From Lutraria lutraria (Eukaryota; Mollusca; Bivalvia; Venerida; Mactridae): a DNA stretch of 64,000 nt. This document shows positions 33,976 through 46,860 of the stretch, piece by piece; the stretch's first letter is position 1, and the number at the start of each line of letters is the position of its first letter. The notes under the pieces were generated by a model. The model did no database searches and was not told the DNA's origin. It was given only the letters and a program-made list of their open reading frames with translations. The position numbers and the translations under genes are program-made. Location of the stretch: positions 5,193,029-5,257,028 of the forward strand of contig OZ026843.1 of NCBI GenBank assembly GCA_964023205.1, read 5' to 3'.

Positions 33976-36900
33976 GAGACAATATAACTCACATAACAAC
34001 GTTTGCTGCCAATGGTGCAAATGCAATTGGAGGACTCACTCCCATTTTCCATAAAACACTTTTATTCCTATATCAAGATTGCTGGCTCATACTCTGCAAC
34101 ACTGGTTTGTTCTATTTTATTGACACTGCAATCATAAGTTGACTTTAAATTGAATAGAATTTGAGGAAAATGTTAGATTGGGTTCTTAAAATTAGCTGAC
34201 CTCCTGTTTAGCTTTGCTACTGACAGTGCCAAGGCGGTACACTCCGGGAGACTGTGTATGTCGTACATATTTGATGATCATATGCTTTGAGATTTGAGGG
34301 AAGGTAATATTTTGAAGAAGGCGGGATGTTTTGTATGTGTATATCTTTTAAAGGCCATGATGCCTTTTCTTACCTGTATCAATTACATATTTTACTTTGT
34401 TTAATGCATTGTACCGTAGATATGCAAACAAACATATAACTTATGTATATGATATATAAACTAAATATGTAAGATAGTCTGCATTTCAATCGTTGTTGTA
34501 ACTTAGTATAAAGTACGTTTAGATATCTTTGGGACTTTAACAATACGTCCTATATAACATTACATCAATAACGATGCTGATTGGTTTTCATCAGCCAAAT
34601 ATAGATTGTCTCGATATACTTTTTTATATTATTATTTTTGAGTACATGTATGTAATAGTTAATTATGTGCTCTTGATAATGTCTGTAACATATCATTAAC
34701 TAGCTGATAATTGTCGCTTGTATCACAAACATAGGTTTCTTTATGTAAATCGACTTCTTATAAAAAAAACAAAAAAAACTTGAGTATGTCGTTAGTGCTC
34801 AACAAATACATGTGTTAAACTCGACTAGTTTAGACTATAAGTTAATAATGTCTTAATACTTAGTCACTACAGAATCTAACGCACATGTTTAAGTGTAATT
34901 TGGTAAAAACACTTGATTGACATTCATTTACAGGGTAGGTATATTTATATTCTGTCGTTCATAATGTTTTTTGATCATCACTGAATTGAAACACTTATTA
35001 TTTTGTTCGACACTTTTTTACTGATATTTGTGAATACATGTAGATAGTACTGGTCTGTTTGTCGTAGATGTTTTTGTACCATTCTTCTTTAAATTGTGTG
35101 TATGATAATGTTTATAGTATTGAACTACTGACAGTTTCTTGTAACTCATTGTTGTATTTGGAAAGAAGAATTTAGATTGTTAAAGGCGACCTGTGCATCA
35201 TCGTCCGTAATCTTAATTGTGTCTTATTCAAAATAATGCTTTTAAGAGGCTAAAATTTAAAAAACAGGAACACATCTTTTGGATATTATATATTGAAATA
35301 CATGTGTACATTTAGTTTGCACTGAACATAGTTTATTATTTTTTAAACTTGGAACTTTGATATATTTAAACATTTCAATTGCGAGACGTAAGTTATATGG
35401 CCAGACAAATGCTTTGTTCACAGACAACTTCTTCAGCCATCTTTTTTTATTTTATAGGAAAAATTAAAATTGAACAAGAACACCAGCTGCATTTAGTGTT
35501 GTTTCTCTCACATTGTGAAATGGATTATTAATTACATTAGTCCACCTTTTTGTTGGCGCCAAGTTGCTTTTATAGCACAAGTGTGCCGTGACAATTAAAA
35601 AACGATCATTTATAATAGGTACGAACGTATGTGCGAACGAATGACGTATTACGTCATTAGTTCGAGAAAAAACACAACAAACTCGTTTTGAAAATTAACA
35701 ATGTATATATTTACGCCTTCATACAGAGTGATCATACATACACAAATTGACTCAACAACATAAAAAGAGGGTTAGTACATAACATAATATTTAATATATG
35801 GTTACACTCACAAAATCACCGTCTTCATCCGTACATCATTGGTTCTTTTTCTGGAGAAGAATATTCCGCGTAAAAAACGTACTAAAGCTCTCTCATTTAA
35901 GTGTATCTTTTATCATCAAAACACAGAAAAATATTCTCTTCTTGTTTAAATAAAGCAATTAATCGAATAATGAAACTCTGAAATAACTTATTTAATATAG
36001 CAAACAGGTACACTGTTACCATTTCATGATAATAATTGATTTGAGTTTAAAACAAAACTACTAAGATTTCTTCTATGTATGTTTTCAAATAGTTTGCGTG
36101 TACCTTTTAGTTAATCTAACTGTTGCTTCACGTATAAAAAATAAACGGTGTGAGGTAGAGAATTTGCAAGCAAAATCTGTTATAACATAAAATTAATAAT
36201 AAAAAAGCCGTGCATAAATTTTGTTCAACTAGTTTTACCTTCAGAAAATCTCGCGTGATTTAGTTAATTGTATACTCAATTAATTAATCTTTTTAAAATG
36301 TAAGTAATATTGTTCAGTTTGTGTCACTAGACGAAGAAATTTTTTTATATAAAAAACAGTTTATGGTCTGAAAAAAAAGTATGTTCGTTCGAATTTGAGT
36401 TTGTGAACAATCCTTACTTAGGTGACTTGAAATGAATATTGGCTTGTATTAAAGAATCGCTGGTATTTTTGGAAATCAATTGTCCGGAATAAAAATATTG
36501 TGAAGCAAATATTTTGAAAACTTTCTATCTTAGACTTTTTCTATGCAACTTGGTTATACGTAGAACAAGTACAAAATACCCTTTGTGTGATAAACATATT
36601 ACTCAAAATAAATACAAATGTGATGATTTGAAACAAGACTCATGAGATGATATGTAAATGATGAACGTCTACAGAGTTGTATAAATCACCTTAGCTTAAT
36701 TGTTTTATTGGCAAAAATATAGAAAAATACATATCCGATGTGAATGGGAATTAGCTTGTTATGAAGTGCGTCTTTATTTAAATGTCGTCTGAATATACTC
36801 GTATATATTCAAACAGGTATGCCATTCTTGGAATGTAATTAATTCATATAATATATTTATTACTTCTAATTTTTGTAATATAGTTCAACATGACTAGGAA

Positions 36901-38300
36901 ACGTTTAATTTAGATAAACTGTAAAGTCAAGGTTTTATCAAATATAAGCCCGTGTATAACACTACTATAAAAAAATATAGACCCATTTTTTTTTCTTACA
37001 AACTTGTTACTTCATTACGTCTTTCCCATCTCCAGAAAATGATATCTCATGAGAGAAATATTTAATTGTCATTCAACTGAAGCAAAATAAAAAAATTGCT
37101 CATGTTGATTAAATAGTTGGTACTTTTTTGTATGCCTGACATTTAAATTCAGTACCAGTATTTGAACGTTACTATGGTAATCACACAATATTATAATGTG
37201 ATATATTAGTTATGTTATATATTATAGTTATTGAAATAAATAATGCAATATGTTAAGTTTAGGCTTAAACCAAGTATGGATATTTCTAATGCAATTCACG
37301 CGTGAATTTACGTCATAACCTTGTGTTAGACAGTGCTTCTATTTTGACGTAAGAAAACAAAAACGATGCTTACATATATATTTGGAATAATGTAGTGCAA
37401 GGATATTTTTTTAACAATCTTCACAAACAAAAACGTAGTAAGAAAATATATTCAAAACTATTTCAGCGTTCTGTGTTTTGTACGTATATGTTAATACAAA
37501 TGTATATGCATTATATGTGTGACTTAATGAGTATAATTCATCGCATATAAGTGCGAATTTTCCAGCTAATTGAAATATTCAATGCGGTATGACTTAAATT
37601 TTGAAAAGAAAGAAAAGAACACTAGAACTGAGCATAGTCTATTGTCCAATCGTAACCAAGGAAAAGAACTAGTTTACTATTATTATGGTCGATCTGAATT
37701 TCTTATCAGTTGTTTCATTTTGTGATCAATTAAAAACCCATCTAATATTATTTTATATAACATATTATTTTATTTGCGCACATTATTAGATAACAATATA
37801 ACTTCTATATGGGAATGACAAAGTGAAGGGGTATGTCTATATTTGGAAGTAGCTTGTGATGTTGACATATTAAAGTAGGTCGACTTAAAACTTTGGTTTC
37901 GCAGGGAAAATTACAAAGTCGATTAAAATCTGGTTCATAGTTGTTTTTCTATTGGTACAGAAAAATGTAAGAAAAAGTGATACACAATGACCATTGAGGC
38001 TAACCACTATGCAATGACAGGTGAACAGAATTTATGACAAAACAATGAAAATATATTATGCATGTTCATAACATATACACAAAATGTTGCAATGGCGCAT
38101 TTTTAGCAAAGAAAACTGGGGAATACCCCAAATGTAAGCACAATGAACAACGAATTAGTATGACTGTTCTCTTAGTATCATATCATTTGAGCTGTTCGAC
38201 AAAAAATGTGCGACAGAGACTAGGTTAAAGTTCTGTCAGCACGGACTAGTACTAAATACCGGAACACGCATTTGTGAGCACTTTTTGACTGTTATGTTAA
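33976..38300. other. No supported gene; Hox1 3' flank and probable 3' UTR at the right end
   Basis: Very AT-rich, no reading frame of note on either strand. A possible AATAAA for Hox1 is at 37769-37774 (minus strand), about 890 nt past the stop codon. The sequence between there and 38665 may be 3' UTR. Confidence 0.4.
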
Positions 38301-38310
38301 TTTTCTCAAG

Positions 38311-38421
38311 TGACGTCACTGGAATCATCTGATTGATTCCATATTGCACATAATGTTTCCAGACGATATAGGACAAGAAACAACTGATTTTTCCGCCATG
38401 ACGTCATATTGATTGACGTCA
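38311..38421. promoter_or_regulatory. Cluster of three perfect CRE octamers 3' of Hox1
   Basis: TGACGTCA occurs exactly at 38311-38318, 38399-38406 and 38414-38421, i.e. 245-355 nt downstream of the Hox1 stop codon. I see only two others in the window (9188 and about 20867). TGATTGATT lies between them near 38330. They could be CREB/ATF sites of a downstream enhancer or simply part of the 3' UTR. Confidence 0.5.
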
Positions 38422-38665
38422 CAATAACACGAGAAATTCTAAATGATGACTAGACAGCACAATATGGCAGACAACCTGCTTGTGTTTGTTTGGTTCTATC
38501 TCTCATTCTGCAATGTACATTCAAATACACTGCTTCGCTAAAGTCACATTTACATGTCTCCAAAACAATATGGAGTCGGAATTCATTGAAACAATTATGC
38601 ATTTTTTTCAATTTCAGGACTTTTTGAGTAACACTATTTTCCATGCCGTTTGAAAGCGCTGATGC

Positions 38666-39021
38666 CTATCTTGTGTCATGGCACATAGCTATTGTATTAA
38701 CGCCCAATGAGTCCAATCCTATTTGGCAGTTCTCCCTGTTGGAAGAACTAAACTGTGCCTCTTTCATTCTCTTCTTTTGTTTCATTCGGCGATTTTGGAA
38801 CCATATTTTTACTTGTGTTTCGTTCAATCCCAACGAGGCGGCGATCTCGATTCTTCTGGCTCTTGTAAGGTATTTGTTAAAGTGAAATTCTTTTTCCAAT
38901 TCAGTAAGTTGTTTGTTCGTGAAGTTTGTGCGACCCATGTTCGAGCCTGCACCACCGGTCTGTGTTGTTTGTGCCGCTGGGTAGCCATAGTCTGCCGTCT
39001 TTGTAATAGGAGGCGCAGTCG
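38666..39021 (-). CDS. Hox1: Hox1 (labial) homeobox, last coding exon
   Basis: A Hox transcription factor of the labial group that patterns the anterior body axis together with PBC/Meis cofactors. The acceptor is TTCTCTTATTTCAG and the exon enters in phase 1. It encodes 27 residues of linker, the homeodomain, and a short tail to a TAG at 38666-38668. The homeodomain occupies 38765-38944: [20 protein letters not shown] begins at homeodomain position 4, and helix 3 reads [18 protein letters not shown] with W48, F49, N51 and R53 intact. T6-N7-F8-T9-N10-K11 in the N-terminal arm and the K-Q-K-K-R-M end are labial-class signatures. The tail after the homeodomain has about 33 residues. The hexapeptide (W-M) exon is upstream and not found in the window. 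Confidence 0.97.
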
Positions 39022-39497
39022 CTGAAATAAGAGAAATTAGAAATTAGTGACTTTTAATCATAAGTTTATTCTAGAAACCTTTGACATGTTAAAAGCAATC
39101 ATATATAATTAGGTCGTAATGGTGTTAAACGGTTTATGACTTTATCGTCTTTAAGTTTATATTATAGATAATTATAATTATAGATAAATGAACATGATTA
39201 TACAGTAACGATCCTTTATAAGAATTTAAATCAGATGATTTGAAGACAAAGAAATGAGAAGGTTTGGGTATATAAATACTAAATGATAGAAATAAAATAT
39301 ACTTTTACTACTTTAAGTTTGTTGAAACGATATGATAACACTAAGTGCAAAATTGCGCAACTGTCATGATGCACCGTAAGTATAGCTTTTGTAATTTATT
39401 TTATAGAAATATTTAGCTTCTTATTTCATGTGATTATTTGTATACAGCAGGATCAGTAAACTGTCACTAATTGCCTACATTTAGACGAACATGCATT

Positions 39498-39524
39498 TCG
39501 TGTTTGATATCATATCAAACACGA
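39498..39524. repeat. Perfect 27-nt palindrome 477 bp upstream of Hox1 exon 2
   Basis: Arms of 13 nt, TCGTGTTTGATAT and its exact complement, around a single C. Size and symmetry suggest a dimeric protein site or a cruciform; no known motif is recognised. Confidence 0.7.
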
Positions 39525-42500
39525 GCCAATTAAAATTTCTTTAAATGCAGATCATGACTTAGCTACAATGTAACGCACTTATGATAAACACGAATTAAAA
39601 ATATAAGTGTATTTTAACGTTGAAACATATTTCATGTCATAACCTAGACAAAACAGATTCACCAAAGTATTATTTACTAACAAACGAGACATTATTTGAA
39701 TCAAGACGGTATATTTTGAATGTTGACAGAAGTTGTTCGACAAATTAAATAAGTTATTGTATTAGTGAACGGGTCATGCTGTCAAATACTTCAGTAAAGT
39801 TACGGCGGGGAGACGCACGGTATATTTCCAAGTATGGTTAACCGAATCGGCGACTTGATGCCCACGTGTCAATACATCGATTGGATTTTACGGTAAAATA
39901 TGAAATAATTCAGTGTTTTGCGTTTAGATCGTAACATATACATAAATATTGACACTATCAATTCACAGGCCCACCCAAAATATACTAATTAACATTTCTT
40001 GTTGTACATATGTAACGAGTCATCTAGTCTATTGTCGTTAAAATGAAGTTTAAGTTAAGCGGGCAATAGTTTTTGCTTTTTCATACGTTGACAGTTATGG
40101 TCCATCTCAGATCTTAGCCTCTATACTGTGTTGGCAATTATGTTTTAAAAAATTACAATCCCCCCAAAATTTCGAAGTCTGCCTGTCAGAAAACTTATGT
40201 AGTTATAATGACATCTTAACTTATAGAGATAATTGTAGGAGGACATTTTTTGGCTTAAACAAGTAGAAAAATGAAAATATCTTTCCGGATGCGCCGTGGT
40301 GAATCAGATTTCACAAAAACGCTTGCTTATGTATGCCAATGTTTACGACTATGAATGAATTAAAAAAACGCGAAACCAACTTTTTTGCTAAAGATCTTTT
40401 ACAAATAATGACACGATGAGACTGACACGTCGTTCTGATGTTTTTAATCGAAAAGGAGATAGACGCAATTTGAAAAGGCTTTTTTTGACATTCATTAGAC
40501 CGTTATTGGTTTTCGTTTGTTTTATATTTGTCTTTGAAATTCTGTAATATTTTGGTATATTTTTAGAATGAATTTTATGTTCATTTAACTCAAATCCGTA
40601 TCCGCAACCTTTTTGAAGCCATTCTAAAACATGCATCTCTAATTCCCCGTTTAACACCGCCGCTGTTTGGCTCTACACGTGGGCAGGTATAAAGTTTGTT
40701 TTACCTTTGATAAGTCGAAAGCTTCAATTTTATCAAATTGATACGCAATGAGTCATATTCATTAGTAATTCTGTGTTAGACAATTAGTGTCAATAAATTA
40801 ACATCTTAGTAGTTGTATCTTTGATGGTAAAGCGAACCACGTGACATTTCATGACCTTTATGGCTATCTTTGGTTTGGATCCGCTAAAATAATGTTTTGA
40901 TTTGGTTTTAGATTGTTCCAAGATTTAACACTCGGAGTTTTGGCGTATATTATGTTGGTTTGTAACGATCTTTTTTTCGATTTTTAGAAAAGTCACGTTT
41001 GTTGAGTTGTGATTTTGATAGTCACCATGTCAAAGGTGAATTTATGTATTGTTGGACAAGAAAACCATGCTCGGTCTTTATTCCAATAGCGCTTATTTTA
41101 CCCCGTTTCTTGGCATTTCTTTTAACTTTTAAATCTACTTAATCTGTCGTATGAATCTGTTAAAACCCTATAATCATTTTTAAGACAATGAGCTGAAGTA
41201 TAAAAACCACTGTATCATACGCATCCTCAATTTATTGAACCGACGAGCGAAATCGAATGACTTAGCTATTTAAAATATATGCATATTTTAGTGGGACTGA
41301 AATGTCATTAAACGTGAGTTATGATATTCTCCTCCATTGATGTGATGTGAAAATATTACGACTGGCGACTTTAACATTGACAGTTTTATACGATTCATCA
41401 TTACCGATTTATATGGTTTGGCAACATCAAACGATGAATGCATTAATTAATGCTTAAAATGTATAATTTAATCGCATTGTTTTTACTTATAGCTTGAAAA
41501 TGGCCGCATCATTGCGGTAAGTGTCGAAGGAGGTAGGTTTGTATGAAATATTGCGATTTCAGAACTAAAATTATTTTTATATCTGTTTAAAGTTGACAAA
41601 ACGATAAACAAACCATTTATTAATGCTTTTAATGCTCGATTTACAGTGGAAAGATCGACAAAGTGGCGCCAGCCATTTTCTAAAAATGTTTAATACTTTC
41701 TTTTAATATTTGCCTTCATACCATTTTAAAAACATATTCATGTAATTCTTTTTTTTATTTGTCGACCAGACGTATATTTTAAGTCAAATTACAGAAAAAC
41801 GTCTGGGCGATGAAAATCTTCAAACATATATTTTGATCGAAAGTAAATGTGTTGATAAAACAGCCCAAATAAGTGTTGGGTAATCACAATGAATTTTTTT
41901 GAAGATTGTTTTTGTTTAATTCATGAAAGTAATAATTATCGATTTTAATTAGAGAAAAACGACACAACTATGTTTCGAAATGTCCATAAACGCACGTACA
42001 AATATATTATCGTTTGCTTTTTTTAATTTTAATTTTTTTTTTCTGTAACGTAGATTCGTATACGACCATGTACGATTATGCTGTAAATACGAATGAAAAT
42101 GTATACAGTTAACATACAAGTAATTACTATATTATAAAACAAAAATGTAAACTATCATATGTTATTCAATTTGTTATAAAGTTTAATAGTTTCCGTTTGT
42201 ACAGCTTGTCTAGCATATTTCTTTAAACATCAAATTTTTTAGATGTTTAGCCAAGATATTTACGAGGAAACATCACATTTTGCGTCATAAGTGCTCATAT
42301 CTACTGTGTAGAAAATTGTGAAAACAAGCCTCGCCAAAGACATTTATTATTTCAAAGGAAAATAATTTCGGCATACGATTCTTCTTCCAGTGTCTTGGCC
42401 AACATTATCTTGTTAACGCGATATGCATCAATCAACATAGCACCTAGGACTGTCGGCAGTGGAACTCAACATGCGAAAATGGGAGAAAGAATTAAATTAG

Positions 42501-44193
42501 CCGAAAAGATTAATAGAATGTCGTCAGCAATTTCGGGAACTTTGTGTCTTTTCAGAATAAAGGTCCAATACTATCAAGTAAATGCCTAATCATTCAAGGG
42601 GAATTTTTGGTAAAGAGAATTTGTTTGGTCATATAGAGAGAAATGGGGAAAATTTTCAAAAATCATTGTTTGTCTTCTGTTAATGATCTGAAGGCTTTGC
42701 TTTAGTGCTTTTACTGTTTAGAAACACGTGTATTGGTTTTTAAAAGCGATGCGTATTTCAAACTAAGCAGTGTTCGTTTAATGTGTATATTTATATAATG
42801 TATTGCATTATAACGAGTATATAAAGGGATACAAATCGAGAGTAATAAAGAGTATGTAAGTTTTCTATGCCGTGTTTTATATAATCACAAACATCGTTTT
42901 ATTCTAGACATTGTAAACTCTGAATGAAACAAAACTATATATACTCAGTCGTTAAAGAAATGCAACAAACGTGCTTCGAATACGTGTATTTAATATGAAC
43001 AGTTGCGGTTTTAAAAAGGTAAATTCGAATTGGAATGGAAAAGTTGATCGTGTTTGAAACATATTCACGTAACCAGACGACATTATTTCGGATGATTTGT
43101 GTTTGTTATGCATAATAAATAGCGTTTGATGTTGTTCTGTACCATTCGCACGACGTTATTTATCACTCTATTTAAATTCAACCGTACGTTTGACAAAATC
43201 ATTGCTTTCCGAAAGTGTTCATCACGAAACACATATTCTCATGCGGCAACTTCTTCAAACATACATTTTAATGTTATCTTTTGGTGGCTTTTCACCATCG
43301 ATTGGTCAATTACCTTTGGCAACAGATGGTGAAAATGTTGCATATCACTAGACCAATGTAATAGAAAAGCAACATATACTTCAATGATAGACAGTTAAGT
43401 CATTTTTACGCCGAGCTGTATGTTTGTTTTACGAAGTTCGTAAACTAGCGGCTCCATTTGTTTGAACATAATCTACAGACTCTTGTATCGTATGAAAATC
43501 TAACTTGTATAAATTCTGACAACGGAGTTTATCATTGCTATAATGGATTACTATTCAAGATATACTCCATATGTGCCTAAATATGGTAGCTTAGTCTACA
43601 ATACCACAGTATCTATTGTAAGTCTGATTTCACATTCAGGATCGTATTTGTAATGAACCCTATACTCCATATGGAAATAAGTCTGAAGGAGTGTAATACG
43701 ATCTAATAATAAGTATGTGTTGGCTGGCTTATATGTATCTTTTCTGTACAAACGGTCCTCATGATGTTGTGTGTGTTCCTACAGAACGTATCTATGTCGG
43801 CTAGTATGAGACATTTCTGTCAAAGTCATCATAATTACGCTGATATAGCTGAGACTGAACATTTTTGATGGACTATTTTTTACAGAGAAACTACTTTTTA
43901 GACTGTATAAGTACACAATTTGTATTTACAAAAGTTTCTTCCTTTTATTTTGGAGCTTTCTTTCATATTTTCCATTTTTTGTAAAACTATTTTTTTCTGC
44001 GTTACTAATACTAGTACATTCAACCGCTTAAACGCGGGTACAAGTAATTCATTTAGCCTCGATGAACTACGGAATTTGTCGTAAAACGAAAGCAAAATTA
44101 TTACTATTTTTGACAATGACATAAGAGACAGCGATAAGGATACGGTAAAAGCTGCGGCGCCGCAACATCAGTGCTTACTCATTGTCAACAATT

Positions 44194-44640
44194 CTAGAGA
44201 ACACCATCTGATGTAACAACTTTATATTCCAACCGACAATTCTTCCAAACTGTCATACAGTTGTCTGTAGTTTCAATTTTTACGCACATGTGTGTTTTTT
44301 CTCTACGACAGTAAAATGATGCATTGCGCGGAGTATTGGACAAATAGTTCCGCCTTAGTGATGTTAATATGTTGTTTACTTTCCATTCGAATCCAATATT
44401 GTGTTTAATTATGAGAGCTAGAGGATGAGTTTGACACTCTTGTTTTAGCATCTGATTGATCATCCTCTTGCATATTGCTTTTGCCATCGGCTTATGGATT
44501 GCTAAAATGGTTTGGCTGGCAGGGATATCGCCATGAGAGGCACAGTAGGGAATGGGCGCTACTATACTTATATTTGGTAGGAATTCCTCTGTGATCTTCG
44601 CGTAAATGTTATGACCCACTTTCATTATTTTTATATTCAT
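44194..44640 (-). CDS. Uncharacterised 148-codon open frame in the Hox1 intron
   Basis: An uninterrupted frame from ATG at 44640 to TAG at 44194-44196, with a stop just upstream of the ATG, so it would be a complete single-exon protein. It has eight cysteines, mostly in the C-terminal half (for example FYCRREKTHMC and NCMTVWKNCRLEY). It has no signal peptide, no transmembrane segment and no domain I recognise. In sequence this AT-rich a frame of such length arises by chance only occasionally. It could be a nested gene, a transposon remnant or chance. I do not assign a function. Confidence 0.2.
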   Translation of the reverse strand: MNIKIMKVGHNIYAKITEEFLPNISIVAPIPYCASHGDIPASQTILAIHKPMAKAICKRMINQMLKQECQTHPLALIIKHNIGFEWKVNNILTSLRRNYLSNTPRNASFYCRREKTHMCVKIETTDNCMTVWKNCRLEYKVVTSDGVL

Positions 44641-45066
44641 GTTCTCATGTTATCAAATAGAACAGGCATCCACTCACAAAGTAATCGTTTGACATTGTTG
44701 CAGAAAAGTAGTGCCGTCTTTAGCATTAATATCTGGGACAGATTTGTAATTTGTAATAAATATTTGTAAACTTTCAGGAATCATTTTTATTCCCTAACAA
44801 CATTATTGTGTTATTCCTAGATGTTCCGTTTTATAATCTATTTAGTAACATATGTTTGAATAAAACAACAAAACAAAAAAATATACGCACACAAAAACAG
44901 CATAATAGAACTTCACACTCAACGAGAATATTATTAATTTATAAACATATTTTATATCAACTTGGAGCCAGTTAAAATGATGCAATTTTGTAAAACGTCA
45001 ATATTATTTTTTTATGATATGTCATTATTTCAGGTCTACAGTCCCGATTAATGACGCATCGTAAAT

Positions 45067-45126
45067 AGTCAATTTATAATTCAACCTCTCTCCCTAAGGA
45101 GAATAAAGACTGCCTTCATTCAGTAA
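45067..45126 (+). repeat. Intronic direct repeat G, copy 1
   Basis: About 60 bp, 'agtcaatttataattcaacc' through 'gaataaagactgccttcatt' to 'cag'. A second copy is at 46799-46860 in the same orientation. Confidence 0.65.
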
Positions 45127-46319
45127 TATAAAAAAGAACAGAATTCTTATTTTCTTTGAATTTTTCTGTTCAAGAATAAGCGTACAACAATTAAAAATTA
45201 TTGTAACAGTGCAATTGTAAGCACCGATGAATACACAGAAGGGTGAAAAATTCTACCAAAAAACTCAGATATTTTTCAGGACAATATCGACATTAAAACT
45301 TGACAGAATGACGCGAACACAAAGAGTTTTACTTAATTGTTTAAATTTCTGCGATATTACACAATTTCTTCGTCTTTTGTAAAAAGCGTTTCTTACCATT
45401 TTCCCTGTTTTGATTCATTATTTTGCCAATTTTAAACGTTCCGGAATGACACCCAATGATGAATAGGGCCTACGATAGTTCCAGCTTTGGGAATTCTCCC
45501 GGAGACGATAAAATTGTGTCCCTTATGTGCAATAAATCAAATGTGATATTTGCTTTAAATTACGTGTCAATAGTGTCAAAGTGGAAGAAACGTTTTCATT
45601 ATTGTATCGTTTAAGGCACAAGACGTTGTTAGCTAAAGCAGAAAGACAGTGACAAAATATTAAAGCCAAGCCTTGGATACATAAGCTATCTATAAAAGCT
45701 TCCTGTAACTATATTTTCCTTTTGTCGGTGTCTTTTATAGAATGTTAAGTATTAAATGACAAAGGAAAAGATTTGGCGAATATCGAAACTATGGCATTAT
45801 AAAAAATATTGAATATGTGCAATTTAGTACATGTAATTCGAAACGCGTCCATGGTCCGCAATTTTACCGTATGTTTGTCTGGAAACAATTTTGAGTATAA
45901 ATACTGCGCTATATGTTAATATTTTTCGAGGACAAGTAACATGATAATCCTGATTAATATGTAATGTCCAATGGCATTTAGAAATGGTGTAAATGCCAAA
46001 TATGGTATCAGTAGTATAAATCCAACATTCCAGTTATCATCAGTTTAATTGATGTTCTTTTCAATAGTTTTCTATTTCGCGCTCGGTTTGATATAAGTTT
46101 TTTACGTTCATTTGTGCAGTTTCAATGATCGCGAATCCTCTACGCTATCGTGTTTGATTTTGTTGTCCTGCGTCCGGCCTATCACTTTCATAAATTAGAA
46201 CTAACGCGTAGCATACTGGTATCAAAATAATTAGTTAGCAGTGTATATCCCCAGGGGTAGGCCAAAACATGCAATTACACTCACGGAAGCTTTCAGATGA
46301 ATTGTTCTATCGAGATTGT

Positions 46320-46385
46320 GAATGTTTGTAATGGCGCCCTACACGAGGCGCGCACGTGTCAAGATGGCGCATCCACGAGCTTCTT
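46320..46385. promoter_or_regulatory. GC-rich patch with YY1-like and E-box motifs in the Hox1 intron
   Basis: Within AT-rich surroundings this patch holds 'aatggcgccc', 'gcgcgcacgtgtc' (CACGTG E-box) and 'caagatggcgc', the last matching the YY1 consensus AAGATGGCG. It resembles a small promoter or insulator-type element. No transcript is evident. Confidence 0.35.
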
Positions 46386-46798
46386 AGAGTCGAATAGCCG
46401 TACGTATTGTTACAGGTGTTTCTGTACTTGAAATAAATTATTAATCAAATATTGTATTTTATCTTGAAAAGTTCGCGGAAGTATGGCGTCATATTTCAAT
46501 CGATAGCACCTCAGTAAAGAAAATACATGTATTCCCATTTAGGTTAAATTAGTTCTTGTTCTTTTCTAATTCGATAAAAAGAAATTTTAACTGTTAAATC
46601 TACTTTTAAAACACGATAATCATTGGTCGAGTATTCAACATTTTTTCCCAACAAAAATATTTTTAGAAACTTTACTTGAAAGCCTTGAAATCTTTGTGCA
46701 GGAAGTTGTTTTAAGACATTTATTTTCGGACGTTAAGAATTTAAATATTGCGACGTTGTAAGATTACAGTACACAGTAATTCATGCAAACTTAAACTT

Positions 46799-46860
46799 AA
46801 GTCAACTTATAATTCGATCCCCTCCCCTTAGTAAGAATAAAGACCGTCTTCATTCAGTCA
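46799..46860 (+). repeat. Intronic direct repeat G, copy 2
   Basis: Matches 45067-45126 over its whole length with roughly a dozen differences: 'agtcaacttataattcg', 'agaataaagaccgtcttc', 'attcag'. Confidence 0.65.

Noticed and set aside
44194..44640. Interpretation of the cysteine-rich frame as an IL-17 or other cystine-knot cytokine
   Set aside because: Cysteine spacing and surrounding residues do not fit those families and there is no signal peptide.
44640..44690. Minus-strand C-E-W-M-P string as a hexapeptide candidate
   Set aside because: The surrounding frame is short and stops soon after; no Hox1 N-terminal sequence precedes it.
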